Shown: piece after piece, positions 25,921 to 38,439 of the stretch
Numbering within the stretch: the first letter of the stretch is position 1
Layout of the letters: every line of letters begins with the position of its first letter
Assembly: GCF_010015445.1 (NCBI RefSeq)
Contig: NC_053123.1
Location: 9,757,434 to 9,821,433 of the forward strand
Length of the DNA: 64,000 bases
Reading direction: 5' to 3'
DNA from: Perca fluviatilis
Lineage: Eukaryota > Chordata > Actinopteri > Perciformes > Percidae
Translations under genes and position numbers: made by a program
Notes under the pieces: model-generated
Told to the model about the DNA's origin: nothing
What the model saw: only the letters and a program-made list of their open reading frames with translations
The model's database searches: none

Positions 25921-26746
25921 CTGCCTTCATGCAAATAAGAAACAAATAAATAAATAATTGAACATACAAGCATTTATGTCTGGGGCAAATCCTCAGAGAG
26001 GAATGAGAGACAGAGTGATGAGAAAACGGAAAGTGAGGAGGAAATATAATGAGAAAAACAGAAAGAAAGAAATGTGAAGGGTAAGAAAAAGATGGGGGCT
26101 TATGGGGGCTTATACAACAAGGCAATGAAAAGAAGAGATGATAGCTGACTGAATGACTGCCTGAATGAAATCAAGGTTTTTCAGAAAACAGAATAAGATG
26201 CAGGGAAAAACATTCTTTTGTTATGTTAAACACGCCATCTCATTGGAAATGTCTTGGCCTGCTTTATTCATCCTAACATTGTCATCGTGAATAAAAGTGG
26301 AGAATGACACAGACTCTTGCTTTGGATTAATCCCCAAGCAGTTCAAAGAATTTTACACAAAATGCAATGTGTGGATGGCCCTAAGCTTGAGCATAATATG
26401 TATATTCACTTCTAGCTATCCACCTACTGTAAGTGTGCAAACTCTTAAGCTGTCTTAGTAATGGCAACAGTTGCAAATAATCGGTCATTGTGTGCTTCCT
26501 CTATGCAAATGGAACGCTCTCTTTCAAGTATGTGCATTGCTGAAGATCAGTACTATAAAAAAAGCAAGTCATACATCCTTGACAATAATGTATTATTCAG
26601 TGTGCTTCTGCTGCAGGTGCCAGTGCTTGCACTTAATATTCCTAAAAAGCATAATTTAATGATACAAGTAACTTTGCCGTTCTTGGAAAATATATATTAA
26701 ATAGCCTACATTAATATACATTTCTTTTGCCTAACTTTGTTACCAC

Positions 26747-26797
<51 letters not shown>
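26747..26797 (+). repeat. Compound (TG)n(TA)n microsatellite
   Basis: About 12 TG units pass directly into about 13 TA units. Confidence 0.97.
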
Positions 26798-26833
26798 GTA
26801 ATGTCTTAGCTCTCAAAATTAAAATTTATATAA

Positions 26834-27360
26834 AGCTGCAATACTCCGTCATTTTCCAAAAAGAATGGATCAAATGACTATATGTAATGCGGAAGGGGTT
26901 GCCCGTGGTGACAAATGCACAGAAAATCACCAAACTCAGTTCACCTCAGCTCCCTGTCTTTCAGCTCATTGTTTTAATTGTACTGATTGGTTCAGTCTCA
27001 CCCTTTGATTGAACATGTCAGACATCCCACTGTACACTACTACCTGCTCAACACCAAACAGCAGACAAAGTTGGTAACTAGCTGGTGAACATAATGGAGC
27101 ATTTGGCATCTATAGAGCTAAGTATTTCCCTCAGTAGAGTTGCTGGATACAAAACCAGAGCTAAAAGGAGAGTGAATAACAATGTTGCTAATGTCTACTG
27201 GCAGATATTTGCTCACATGTTCACCATATCATCTTTATAAGGTGATACTATGTTAACGTTGTGTTTACAGCTTGTTGTGCCACCCCAAAGTGGCCATAAA
27301 GACTATTTATATTATATTTAAATTTATATTTATTTATTATATAAACAATTAATGCAGGTT
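26834..27360 (+). mobile_element. MITE of the AGCTGCA / CCCAAAGTGGCCA family
   Basis: The left end TAAAGCTGCAATACTCCGTC and the right part CCACCCCAAAGTGGCCATAA, with AATTAATGCAGGTTT at the far right, match in inverse order the fragment at 17340. An AT-rich insertion lies near the right end. Internal blocks (ATCAAATGACTAT, CACAGAAAATCACC, AAAAGGAGA) recur at 54388-54937. The flanking TTAA is degraded. Confidence 0.55.
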
Positions 27361-27519
27361 TGAACTTTCAAATACACAAAAACACATTTGTAAGTGTTGT
27401 ACTGTATGTATGCCATGCTTTGCAGTACAAATACACATATTCAATATTGCTAATGACAGTATTTCATACCAGCTTGGAAATATTTAAAGATTTTATTAAG
27501 GAAAAAATAGACTGATCAT

Positions 27520-27961
27520 TAGGGTTGGGTACCGAAACCCGGTTCCGCTATGGAACCGGTTCCTATGCAACCGGTAGGAATCAGACCGGATTAGAACCCA
27601 AATTTCGGTTCCTCATTTTCGGTTCCACTTAATGTGTTGACTGAAATATTTTCCCTCTGTTGCTCTGTAGTCTACTGTTAGCTAGCTACCGTAAATGTAG
27701 GCTACTTTTAAAATGCCATATTTTCCCTCTGGGCTCACCAAAACGGATGTAAAATACTATACGTATTATATATTTAAGTACTTTAAAATGTTAATTTATT
27801 GTTAAATTTAAAAGAAATTCCATTTTTAGGAAAACTCTATAAAAGAGCCTTTCTTTGATGTCATTTTTCTGTTTTTCAAGAATCGGTTTAGGAATCGGAA
27901 TCGTTTTAAAAGTACCGGTTCGGCATCGGAATCATAAAAATCCAAATGATACCCAACCCTA
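27520..27961 (-). mobile_element. hAT-type nonautonomous element, uninterrupted copy
   Basis: TAGGGTTGGGTACC opens and GATACCCAACCCTA closes the element, with perfect 8 bp duplications CTGATCAT at 27512-27519 and 27962-27969. It is the inverted relative of 22-1422 and lacks the 915 bp insert. Its ACTTTAAAATGTTAATTTA corresponds to the pre-insertion site of that copy. Confidence 0.92.
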
Positions 27962-28168
27962 CTGATCATGCTAAAACTATCATAATGTGCAAACACAGAA
28001 CTAAACTCCTAGTGGGAGGTACTAGTAACCCACTGGCCAGGATGAACATATAGGCTAGTATCTAAGCAGTCCAAAATGTTGGTCTAACTGCACATAAGCT
28101 TGCTTATACACAGTATTTACAACCACACAGTGCAAAATATATTTCTCAAAATAAAATCCAGGACTTAA

Positions 28169-28242
28169 AGCTATAGTGTGTAGTTTCTGCCGCCCCCATG
28201 AGGAATCCTAAGTAATGACAACAAAACTGTTGACGCGTCCAC

Positions 28243-28288
<46 letters not shown>
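28169..28288 (+). mobile_element. Truncated TTAA-type MITE with GT array
   Basis: TTAA (28165-28168) precedes AGCTATAGTGTGTAGTTTCT and GCCCCCATGAGGAAT, the same terminus as the minus-strand end at 4957. The element runs into a (TG)22 array at 28245-28288 and its other end is not found. Confidence 0.65.
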
Positions 28289-28290
<2 letters not shown>

Positions 28291-28884
28291 ACTATGCCAT
28301 CATTAAATGCATAAATCAATCCCAAGTGTGCCATTGCAGAGTTGAGATTATGTTGTTATTTTTTTATCCCCCACTGTGAGAGAAAGTCTGACCCACACAG
28401 ACAGAGAACAGAGGGAAATTGAGATAGAAATAGAAGGTAAAAGGAAAAAAATACATAAATGATGGAAGGAAAGAGACAGTGACAGAAAGAGGGAAAAAAT
28501 ATCAGAAACCAAAAGTGAGAGAAAAGATTCAAAGAGACACTGAGAAAATGAAAAATATTCAGTTCTTACTGTGAGAAGAAGCAAATCTATTTTTCTATAC
28601 ACTTCTACAAAGCCACAGCTAGCTTAGAAAACACCAACAGATTTATTTATTAGGAACAATATTTTCATACTCCCCTCATATAAAATTCAATTCCTCTGTT
28701 CACTTTGCTGAAATAGAAGCCACAAGCCCACAGTTTGTGAGATATTACTATGTCCCTCGTAAAAATGAATTATATATGATTGTCCTGAGACTGTGGCGCT
28801 CCTGAAACCTCAGGAAATCATATAATTCTTCACACTCCTTTTTCTTCTTCTGCAGTTTCTGTTTTGTGTGTGTGGAAGGGGGGG

Positions 28885-28935
28885 TCGGTCAGTGAACTTT
28901 TTAGTAATGGTGGGGGCAGGGGGCGGAGGGAGGCA
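28885..28935 (+). repeat. G-rich run with potential G-quadruplex
   Basis: The run GGGGGCAGGGGGCGGAGGG (28912-28930) satisfies a four-block G pattern with short loops. A preceding block of seven Gs lies at about 28878. Confidence 0.45.
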
Positions 28936-29137
28936 TCGCAGCACTCTTAAATTGAATTTTCAACAGGCCATGGTTTGAACAAGTCACAGGACCGAAAGAG
29001 AGAAAGGGAAAAATAAATAGTGAGAGAGAAGAAGAAATAGTGTGTGAATGAAAGGATGAGAAAGAGAAGGGATAAATGGAGAAGAAAAGTCTATTTTATT
29101 TGGCATTCAAGTGCGATCTTGCCACACGCACACTCTC

Positions 29138-29166
29138 CCGCACGCGCGCGCGCACACACACACACT
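29138..29166 (+). repeat. Alternating CG/CA tract
   Basis: GCACGCGCGCGCGCACACACA is an uninterrupted purine-pyrimidine alternation, a sequence type known to favour Z-DNA. Confidence 0.6.
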
Positions 29167-31944
29167 GACCTTTCAAAGCTTTCCACATTTTTGATAACCT
29201 GTTCTTTCCCCCTCCTTTCCATTTTATTACGGCTCAGGGTCATTTTCCCTAAATCACACCCCAAAGTACAGTAATGAAAAAAAGCAAGCAAGCAAAGAAA
29301 GAAAATAGGAAAAAAAAAAGGAAAGAACACCTATTCACATTGAACCAGCTCTTGAAAATGGAGTACAGAACATGATGATTATTGCAGCAGCCATTCATCT
29401 ATTGTTATTCTATGCTCATGTGCCCGCATTTCAGCCTTCAGCCTTGTGGCATATATTTCACTGACAGCCACTGCATTTTAAAGAAGTCAGCATGTACTGC
29501 TGCATCGGATCAATAGTGTTTGTTGGAGTTTGACCCTTTAACCTTCTTGAAGAAATAGAGGCACTACGTATGTTTTCTGTAAAGACATTTTCCCTTCAAC
29601 TTTTACCATGGTGGTGCACATTATATGAACATCAATTTAGAATCATTGGTGTCCTGCAAGAAATCTGTATCTCTACACGTTTTCTGTCTTTTACTTTCTT
29701 ACATAATACTTTCCCCCTCAGAGTTTTTTTCATTTTGGGAAATACCTGTATTTGCTTTTTTTTTTGCCCAAAAATAGAGGAGAATATTGATATAAATCTT
29801 GAGATTGGTATTCATTTTCTCATCTAACTCTGCAAGAAAGCAAATAAGTGTATTTCCCAAAATGTCAAACTATTCCCTTCAACACATCAAAATGTTACTG
29901 TAACACGCGACCGCATTAGACATTTTAATCATTTGACCGTTAACGTAATGGCCGTAGTTTTTAACCCGTAGTTGGAACTAGGTACGTTTAGGCAACCAAA
30001 ATACTCAGGGTTAGGAAAATATCAGCGATTGGCTGATATTTTCTGGATGTAAAACTACTAAAATGAGACACAAACCCCAGTCTCCTGAGTGAGTCTCCTT
30101 TGTTTCTTTGACCCATCCACAACCTCAAACTGCCTTGCAGATATTGGCGGTTTTATACTTTGTCACCCCTGCTCCCTCGTTTGCTCTCGCGATAATTACT
30201 ACGGCCACAAGAAACGTAACTATGGGTCGTTAAATATCCTCCATACGTTAAAACATCCTTCATACGTTATGAGCTGCTTGCACGATCGACCTATATGGTC
30301 GTTTTCTGGGTGAGGGTGGTCTGATTCTCTTAGTATTGAGGATGTTTTGAGCCAGACTGCTACAATGTTTGGCATAATTTAGGCTTAAAAATAAAATCCT
30401 GTTTTTCAAATAAGATAACCTCAGTTTAACTTCAAATGAGTGTTGTGGACTGAACGCCATGGTGTTTAGGGGTTTAAACAGGAGTAGTGCACACACAAGG
30501 GTGGCCACATGACCTGAAGTGAAGTTTTGGGAATACAAACTGGTGAGTCTTTTATTCTGTCATTATTACAGCGCCCTCACTATTTGTTTTCTCCAGCTCC
30601 CTCTGTCTCTGCCCTTTTGTCTTCACGCTAAACCCTTTCTGACCAGTTAATCTGAGTTTGTAACTTTTTACTGTAAATATTATGCTTTCGGCCGTCTCCC
30701 CTCAGAGGTGAATTTCCTCTCAGTGTGTGTCGTACTTACATAACAATCTGATTATCCCTGGTAAAATAAAGCCTCAGAAAGAAGAAAGGAATCAAATGTG
30801 TAGAAAGGAGAAATGTGGTATTAGGAAGCAGATAAATAAAAGACCAGTGAAAAGATAAGAGATAAACACAATGTTCCTTAGTTTCCTTGAAGAGAGATAT
30901 GATAACACACTCAAAGCCTGATGGAAACCTAAGCTTTGACAAAGAAGAAGAAAAAAAGTTTGTCTGTTATTTTAGTATCAGGTATTTTCCTTTGAACAGG
31001 GTTTGTTCCCATTTGTCTTTGGAGAGAATGGCTTCTAGCCTTACCATGAACTTTCAAACTGTCATTTTTCTTTTAACCTCCACCTCCACCTCCTCCTCTT
31101 CCTCTCTTTCTAGCATGATCTTTTTCTCCCTCCACCCACCTCTTCATCACTGTGAGCTCATCCTGTTATAATCATCTTGTCACCCTCCGTAATCTCACTA
31201 TCCTCCCTTAATAATGTCCATTTCTTTGTTACTCTCTTATCCCTCACTTCTTTATCAATCTCTCTATTAAATTCTAGCTTGCAATGCTGCGCCTTCTTCC
31301 ACCTTTCTAACGCGTGTTGTTCCCTCTGCCTCATGGGTACTTAGAGGACTGGAGAGAAAGCACATAGGAAGGAAAAGTGCAAAGTTGGGTGTGAAATGAG
31401 CTAAGCCACGAAGTCTGTAAGCCAAAGTGAGGAGAGGGGGGGCCACAGAGAGAAAGGCTTAGAGGATGTACAGTTCATACCACATACTGTACAGTATTCT
31501 GTTTATCACGTATAGGATGCCAGTTGTATTACAGTCATTGGGGATTCCTCACCGCATGCAACAATCCAGCAGTAGTATGACAAGCAATACAAGATGGAAA
31601 CTGCAACTGTGTGACCAACAGAGAATAGAGTTACCCTGTAGGCTACTGTACCATGTCACCAGTGCAGGAAAGACATGAGTCTCGGTTTATCGCTTGTTAC
31701 CATGGCACCGCAATGACACCCACTGTACATCTGGCTCGGCTGCTAGCAGGGAAAAGGCTCGCACAAACTCAGTGTCTGAATGTGTTTGTGAGTGTGTGCG
31801 TGTGTGTGTGTGTTTGTGCGGGGTAAGGCGAGAAGGGCGGCGATGTTAGCATAATGGAAAGGATGACATTTATCCCGCAAATTGCCTTGAAGTCAGCAAA
31901 AACAAAATCCAGTCGTGGCAAAAAGGCTGTCTGGTGAAGGATTC

Positions 31945-32043
31945 TGGGAGAGGAGAGGAGAGAAGAGGTGAGGAGAGGAGAGGAGAGGAGAGGAGGAGAG
32001 GAGAGGAGAGGAGAGGAGAGGAGAGGAGAGGAGAGGAGAGGAG
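31945..32043 (+). repeat. (GGAGA)n pentanucleotide array
   Basis: About 19 GGAGA units with a few irregularities (AGAAGAGGTG, GGAGGAGAGG). It is all purine on the plus strand. Confidence 0.95.
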
Positions 32044-32661
32044 GCATACTCTGATAAAATAAAGTTTGTAAAGGTTTGATGACAAAGGGAATATCTTGTT
32101 TTCTCTGTTGGCCAGGGGGCGTAGTGGTTAGAGAAACTGACTGAATTGTAAATGAAAGGGTAAAGGTTTGATCCTGGCAACAGTTGGATAGGTGCAATCA
32201 ATTGCTACAGTGTATGTGTCATTTTGAAATGCGTTGGTAGGTTGCGCAAGGTAGGTCAGTCTCACTGTAAATCTGTATTTCACAGAACCTTTATTTATTT
32301 AGAGATGTGTTCACACTCTATTGTAGCCACTCTCTTGTAGCCTATACTGTAGGGATCAGTATATTCCTTTGTAGCAGGAACCCTGCAAGCCATTTGTGTC
32401 GGGTGTTATAGATATCTAGCCCTAATGAGGTTGGTTTGAACCTGTTCTGATCAACTTCAAAGAGTGACACTGGTTGCATATGTCAATGACCACCGATGAC
32501 TGTCTTTGTTCGAACCAACCTTTGGCTGGGTTTGCAATACATTCTCACTCACTAGAACAGATTGCTCTCAGCCTGCTTCCAAGCGAAACCAAATGAAGAA
32601 ACTACATGATATGTGACACATGTTTGAATTAAAGGTCCCATGACATGGTGCTCTTTGGATG

Positions 32662-32937
32662 CTTTTATATAGACCTTAGTGGTCCCCTAATACTGTATCT
32701 GAAGTCTCTTTTATATAGACCTTAGTGGTCCCCTAATACTGTTTCTGAAGTCTCTTTTATATAGACCTTAGTTGTCCCCTAATACTGTATCTGAAGTCTC
32801 TTTTATATAGACCTTAGTGGTCCCCTAATACTGTATCTGAAGTCTCTTTTATATAGACCTTAGTGGTCCCCTAATACTGTATCTGAAGTCTCTTTTATAT
32901 AGACCTTAGTGGTCCCCTAATACTGTATCTGAAGTCT
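32662..32937 (+). repeat. 46 bp minisatellite, six copies
   Basis: Each unit starts CTTTTATATAGACCTTAGTG and ends TGTATCTGAAGTCT. Copies 1 and 4-6 appear identical, while copies 2 and 3 carry single changes (TGTTTCTG; TTAGTTGTC). The array is inside the TTAA element. Confidence 0.95.
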
Positions 32938-33047
32938 CTTTCCTGAAATTCAGCCTTGGTGCAGAATTACAGCCACTAGAGCCAGTCCCACAATGAGCTT
33001 TCCTTAGTATGTGCCATTTCTGTGTCTGTATCTATTGAGGAGGAAAG

Positions 33048-33085
33048 AGGGGGGGGGGGGGCAAGGTGGAGGGTGGGGGTGTGGC
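33048..33085 (+). repeat. G-rich run with potential G-quadruplex
   Basis: A run of about 13 Gs is followed by GGTGGAGGGTGGGGGTGTGG, giving four or more G blocks with short loops. Confidence 0.5.
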
Positions 33086-33358
33086 CTCAACCAACTGACA
33101 CTTTGCTCGTTTGAAAGCCATGATGTCTCTCTCTCATGGGTGGGCCAAATTCTCTGGGCGGGCAAAGCAGAGAAAGAGGAGGTAACCTTCCAGATCGGCC
33201 CATCTGAGCTTTCATTTTCTCAAAGGCAGAGCAGGATACCCAGGGCTCGGTTTACACCTATCACCATTTCTAGCCACTGGTGGACCATACGCAGGCTGGG
33301 GGAACTCATATTAATGAAAAACTCATAAAGTGAAATTTTCATGCCATGGGACCTTTAA

Positions 33359-33698
33359 AAGTGCAGTAGGTAAGACTTATAAAACAAATTTTCTGTCACA
33401 TTTGTGTTCGAGTAGAACTACATGAAGCAGGTAATTAAAAATAAAAATCTGGCTCCTCTGGCACCACCTACAGCCTGTAGTGTGATTTGCAAAAATCCAC
33501 AGCTCCCTGTTCAGATGCACCAATCAGGGCCAGGGGGGGTGTCTAACTGCATGTCAATCACCGCTCATGCACACACATTCGTTCTCCCTTGTGGGGGGAG
33601 GTGCTTAGGAGACCGTTTTGGGCTTTAGCAGAAAGGTGGGAGGGACTGAGAAGATGTTAAATTTTTTTTGGATCTTCCCAATCCTACCTACTGCACCT
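33359..33698 (+). mobile_element. Second TTAA-flanked MITE, abutting the first
   Basis: The inverted ends AAGTGCAGTAGGTAAG (left) and AGGTGCAGTAGGTAGG (right, reversed) are bracketed by TTAA at 33355-33358 and 33699-33702. The left TTAA is also the right TTAA of the element at 32633-33354. It is noncoding. Confidence 0.8.
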
Positions 33699-33764
33699 TT
33701 AAGAATGAAGAGTCCACAGCCATGCTAGCGGTGAGGCTGTACTTACGGGCCCAGTGGTGCTTTG

Positions 33765-34115
33765 AGCTAAATGCTAAGGTAAGCATGCTAACGTGCTCAC
33801 AATGACAATGATAACACGGTGATGATAGCAAGCAAGTAATGACCACCCTCTTAGTTTAACATGTAAATTAGCTAATATTTGCTAATTAGCACTTATTACA
33901 AAATCCAGCTGAGGCTGATGGGAATGTGCTTAGTTCTGTAGTTATTTGGTTACAACCAAAGTAGTGGACAAATTCAAAGATTTGACCTGATACTAGTGAT
34001 AGACAAATAGTGAGAGGGTCACCAAAATCTTTATGAATTATATTCCGGCCACCAAATGTACCAAATTCCATGGCAACCTATGCAACAGTTGTTTCACTAA
34101 AACCCACACAAGTAA
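33765..34115 (+). mobile_element. Dispersed 'GCATGCTAACGTGCTCACAA' repeat
   Basis: It contains TGCTAACGTGCTCACAATGA, GCTAATTAGCACTTA, AGCTGAGGCTGATGGGAATG and CCAAATTCCATGGCAA in that order. A diverged copy with the same order lies at 52755-53045. The sequence is a familiar dispersed repeat of fish genomes; its class is unclear. Confidence 0.6.
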
Positions 34116-34684
34116 ATACCATGGTGACACTAAAGCCAAAAGGCAGAGGCTCATCTTTATCTGCAGGTAGTTTTTTGTTTCCTTGGTCCGGACTACAAAA
34201 AAAACAAACTCAAGTGTAATCCCAGCATCAAAAGTAGTACCAGGTCAGTTTTACACACCATTTTTTTGTTGTTGTAGAATCCCAACCAAAATCCCAACAG
34301 TAACAGGTGCATAAGCTGCATTATGCAGGAGTTGGAAGACTACAAAAAGGACCTGATTTGCCATCAAGCTCTAATTGGAGCAAAGACACAACTAATGATC
34401 GTTAAGTGGGGAATGATAGCCCCAAGCTAACTTTTCTCACTCCATAAGGATATAATACATAATTCATAGCTAACAGCTGAGCAAATGAGGACAAAGACAG
34501 AGAAAGAAAGAACGAGGGAAGAGACGAAAAAGAAAAAGAAAAAAAGAAGGCAAAGGAGGCAGAAAAATATACGTAGACGTTTGCGTGGTGAATGATGGAT
34601 GCAAGTGTCATGTGCATTCACGTGTGGGTGTGCATATGAATGTGGATGCAAAGGTTTGCACACGTGTGCACTACGTGTGTTTGT

Positions 34685-34730
34685 GTGCATGTGTGTGTGT
34701 ATGTGTGTGTTTGTGTGTGTGTGTGTGTGC
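34685..34730 (+). repeat. Imperfect (TG)n array
   Basis: TG units with TTTGTG and TATGTG interruptions. Confidence 0.9.
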
Positions 34731-36861
34731 ATGCTGTTTGGCAGGCTGCTTAGTGTGTGAAACTGTGATTGAGGTGACAGTGAGCCCGCGAGAATATAGT
34801 TAGCATCCACCAGACGCACACAAACTCGCTCACATAAACACATACATGAACACACGCACACAAGAACAGCAGCTGTTGCTAATTATTAATTCATGCTCAA
34901 ATTCCTGTGAAAACTCAATGTGGCAATGAACACTGGGGACATGAAGAGAGGGAGAAAGAGAGAGAATGATAGACAAAGAGGAATAGGGAGATGGAGAGAG
35001 GAAGACAGACTAAATGGGAGGGAGGGAGAGAGAAGCTGTGTGTGCGTAACAATTATTGCTTTAAAACTCCATGCTATTATCATACTTTTTAACAGATTCC
35101 CAAATATGAATTTAATTTCCACTGAAAACAAAGGTCCAACACTTTACCTTTTGTCAGTGTGAAGGAGAATCGGATCGTAAATCCTCCTGGGATCGTACCA
35201 ACATTCCGACAAGCATGCAAAACTGTGTCTCATAAAAGGGCTACATCCATCCGTCTGTGATCACTTTTTTTTTTTTTTGTCAGCCCCAAATGTAATATAG
35301 TGGTTGATTTTGATGGTATTTTAGTCATCAACATGTTGTCTCAAAGGAGTGATTTTGGCAGTGACTGTCATGTTATGTTGACGTGGCTCAAGTTAATGAG
35401 AGATCAATTGGAAGTGAGTAACAATATTTATTGAAGATTTTATTAAGCAAAGGCCCATGTCGATAGGAGATGGGACAGGATCCTCCACAATCTAGATGCT
35501 GGTAGTGGTGGAGTAAAGCCAGCAGGAATATGGAACATCTCAGTTGCACATTTTGAAAAATCCAGATGATCAGCGTGGTGAGGTGGTGGGTTACACAGTA
35601 GAGATTCCCCCACAGAGGAAACATGGCAGAACGTGAAGAGAAAATCTTCCTCTATTGAACTTTTGCCAGAAATTCATTTACATGCAAATGCATGGAAAAC
35701 ACATTTCAGAATCAGCTTCAAGGCACAGGCTCACCAGAATTTATAACAGTAAAATTTTGCGTAAAAATCAATTCATTTTATTGGAATTGCTGTAATGGGA
35801 TTTGAAAAATCCAAAATGGAGGAAGCTATCGTTGCTTTTTAGCTTTGCACCACCATCACTTCCAGACTGTTCAATTGCACAAATAAAGTATGCCTGTTGA
35901 ATAAACTGTGCAAAGTCTCTGTCCCGTTATTGACTTAACTAAAGAGCTTGCTTACTGGTAGGAAGCTAGCTAGCTCAGAGTTACAGTTCTAGCTAAGTTG
36001 CATCCAACAGAAAGTTCAACAACAGATCTTCAATAAACATTGCTGCGCTAAAATGATTAATTTAATAATTAATTTGTATGCTTTGTGGAATCACACTATC
36101 CCATCAACACAGAGCTGTTAGGATGTTTTATATACAAAGTCCCCTAGACCGTGTAATCGTAGTGGTTTTCACAATTGAAATATACATCTCTGTATTGACA
36201 TAAATTATCACCTCTTGGGCTAATTAAACCCTTTCAAAATGTCACAGGATATAATTACAACTACACAGCACATCAAGCCAGAAAAAATTGTGTTTCATTA
36301 GTCACTGAAAGGTTTGGAGTCACACGCCTTTCATTCAGGAGTGATACCATGTTATTGACCAGTGAAAACGACAGCAATAAACATTGCTTAGTATGTCTTC
36401 ATTATGACAATAATAATAATTTCACCTAAAATGGAGAAATTGACATCTATCTAAAGAATAAGAAGAAGCAATCAACCACGCGCATTTACATTTCTTCTTC
36501 CCTGCTATGGGCTCTTTGTGTTTTGCTAAAGCATCGGATGCAATCATAATAGCCTTCTCTTGACATTTGCAGGCAATCAATAATAACATGTGCCTGGAAT
36601 TTTGTTTGCCTAAAGTGCAACACTTTTCACAAAGACAGGGAACCGCTGGCTGATTAGCTTAGCATTGAGGCTATTTTGCCTGATTCGAGAACAGAACAAT
36701 ACTTATAGACAAATATGGTGACATTTGAGAACGCTGCAAAGCTATTTTTGCCCAATGACATTTCACTGTTACATCTCCTCAGAGAGTTTGTTAAATCTTT
36801 ACTACAGTACTTTGGGATAAGAACATATTGATTGAAAAATTAAATGGGGACATTTTTAAGG

Positions 36862-36889
36862 TGTGTGTATGTGTATGTGTGTGTGTGTG

Positions 36890-36933
<44 letters not shown>

Positions 36934-36968
36934 GGTGGGTGTGTGATTGTGTGTGTGTGTGTGTGTGT
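36862..36968 (+). repeat. Imperfect (GT)n array
   Basis: About 107 bases of GT with TATGTG, GCATGT and GGTGGGTG interruptions. It faces a complementary CA array at 37066-37170. Confidence 0.95.
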
Positions 36969-36996
36969 ACATCAAAAATGTATTTATAAAGTTAAA

Positions 36997-37061
36997 CTAG
37001 TAAACAAGTAGGTGAAGTGGATGTGTAGTTACACACACAAGTAGGTGAAGTTGATGTGTAG

Positions 37062-37068
<7 letters not shown>
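36997..37068 (+). repeat. 34 bp direct repeat, two units
   Basis: AAGTAGGTGAAGTGGATGTG...AGTTACACACAC is repeated once with one change (GTTGATG). It lies exactly between the GT and CA arrays. Confidence 0.85.
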
Positions 37069-37101
<33 letters not shown>

Positions 37102-37108
37102 CCACACA

Positions 37109-37170
<62 letters not shown>
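37066..37170 (+). repeat. (CA)n array
   Basis: About 105 bases of CA with interruptions CTCCCACACAGA near 37100. Confidence 0.97.
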
Positions 37171-37171
<1 letters not shown>

Positions 37172-38439
37172 GTGAATAAACATATTCTTCTAATTAGCTA
37201 ATTTGTTGCTGCATCTTCTTTTCTTACAATTGCTTGATTTAAATAGTCCCAGTGTTTTAACAGTGGCAGGCTCTAACTGAACAGAACCAGCTGTGGAAGG
37301 TGTTGAGGTTGATTTAACAGCTTACAGTAACGCTATCACAAGTAAACAAAACAGAGAGGCTCTTGTCTAGGTTCTGTAGAAGTGAAAGAAATCTCGAAAT
37401 CACAGTGACAGCTACAGTATTTTCGGCAGGAGCTACAAAACCACTGAATACTGAAGAGTCTTTTCAAATTGATGCCTTTTACTTTGTCACCTGTATGATG
37501 AAAATCTTGATTCATCAGTTCACCACAATGTCAAGACAGCTTTGTTGATGACAGGGAGCGTCATGTTTGGCTAAAACGTGCCGCACCTGGCAACAGCAAA
37601 AAGCCATTGACATTATTCTACACAGTGTGCCTCATTTTTAAAATGTTTGAACCTCTAATTTTGCCTCTGAACATGTATCTGCATTAAAGACTGGACAGAC
37701 ACAGACTCTGATGATAAAACCAATTTATGTGTTTCCACAATTACATTATGCAAAGCACAGTCCGCTATATAATTAACCATGGGTGCATGGTTTCCACAGA
37801 CAAGCAGAATAAAGACAAACACAATTTACAATTAATTATTCCTTAATTGTTAATTTACCAGTCATTTATCTCCATCTTGATCTAGTGTGGCTTATAGCAT
37901 CCAAACTGATTCCTAAGTTGTTGTTTTTAGTAGACAACTCCCATATTTTATCTTCCGTGTTTTCCAGCAGCAGCTGATTCTAATGTAGGGTGTGAATTAA
38001 CTCTATACCACTTTGATTTGTGGAATGGTTTTAGAGAAAGATAGAATAAAAAGACAGGGACAGACAGAATGTAAAGAGATACAAAATGTAGGGCAACTAC
38101 TGTATATATACAACAGAATGTGTGCATACTTGTCTTTTGTATGGTGACTTTTGCTTCCATGCATGGTTATTAGGTCTGCAAATGTACAACCTGTGCAAAT
38201 TACTGTTGGAACTCCAACAGCCACATTAAAATCATTTGCAAGCCCCTTATAGTTATTTTTAAAATGCCATTTTGATGGTTCCCCCACTAATTTCCTCGAG
38301 ACATTACTAAAGCCTGTTTGGAGACTTGGCTAGCATAATCTGGAGTACTTTCTGCTCCAGCTTTGCACTTTTGTTTGATTTGTGATTTGGTTTATGAACC
38401 TGCAGAGGCTTTAATGGAAGAGACACACACTCTCTGATC

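Larger units (their letters stand above)
32633..33354 (+). mobile_element. TTAA-flanked piggyBac-like element with internal minisatellite
   Basis: The inverted ends AGGTCCCATGACATG (left) and AGGTCCCATGGCATG (right, reversed) lie directly inside TTAA at 32629-32632 and 33355-33358. The 722 bp body has no transposase. It contains six tandem 46 bp units at 32662-32937 and a G-rich block near 33048-33085. Confidence 0.85.

Noticed and set aside
32662..32937. CRISPR-like array
   Set aside because: The 46 bp units are directly tandem with no spacers and lie in a eukaryotic transposon.
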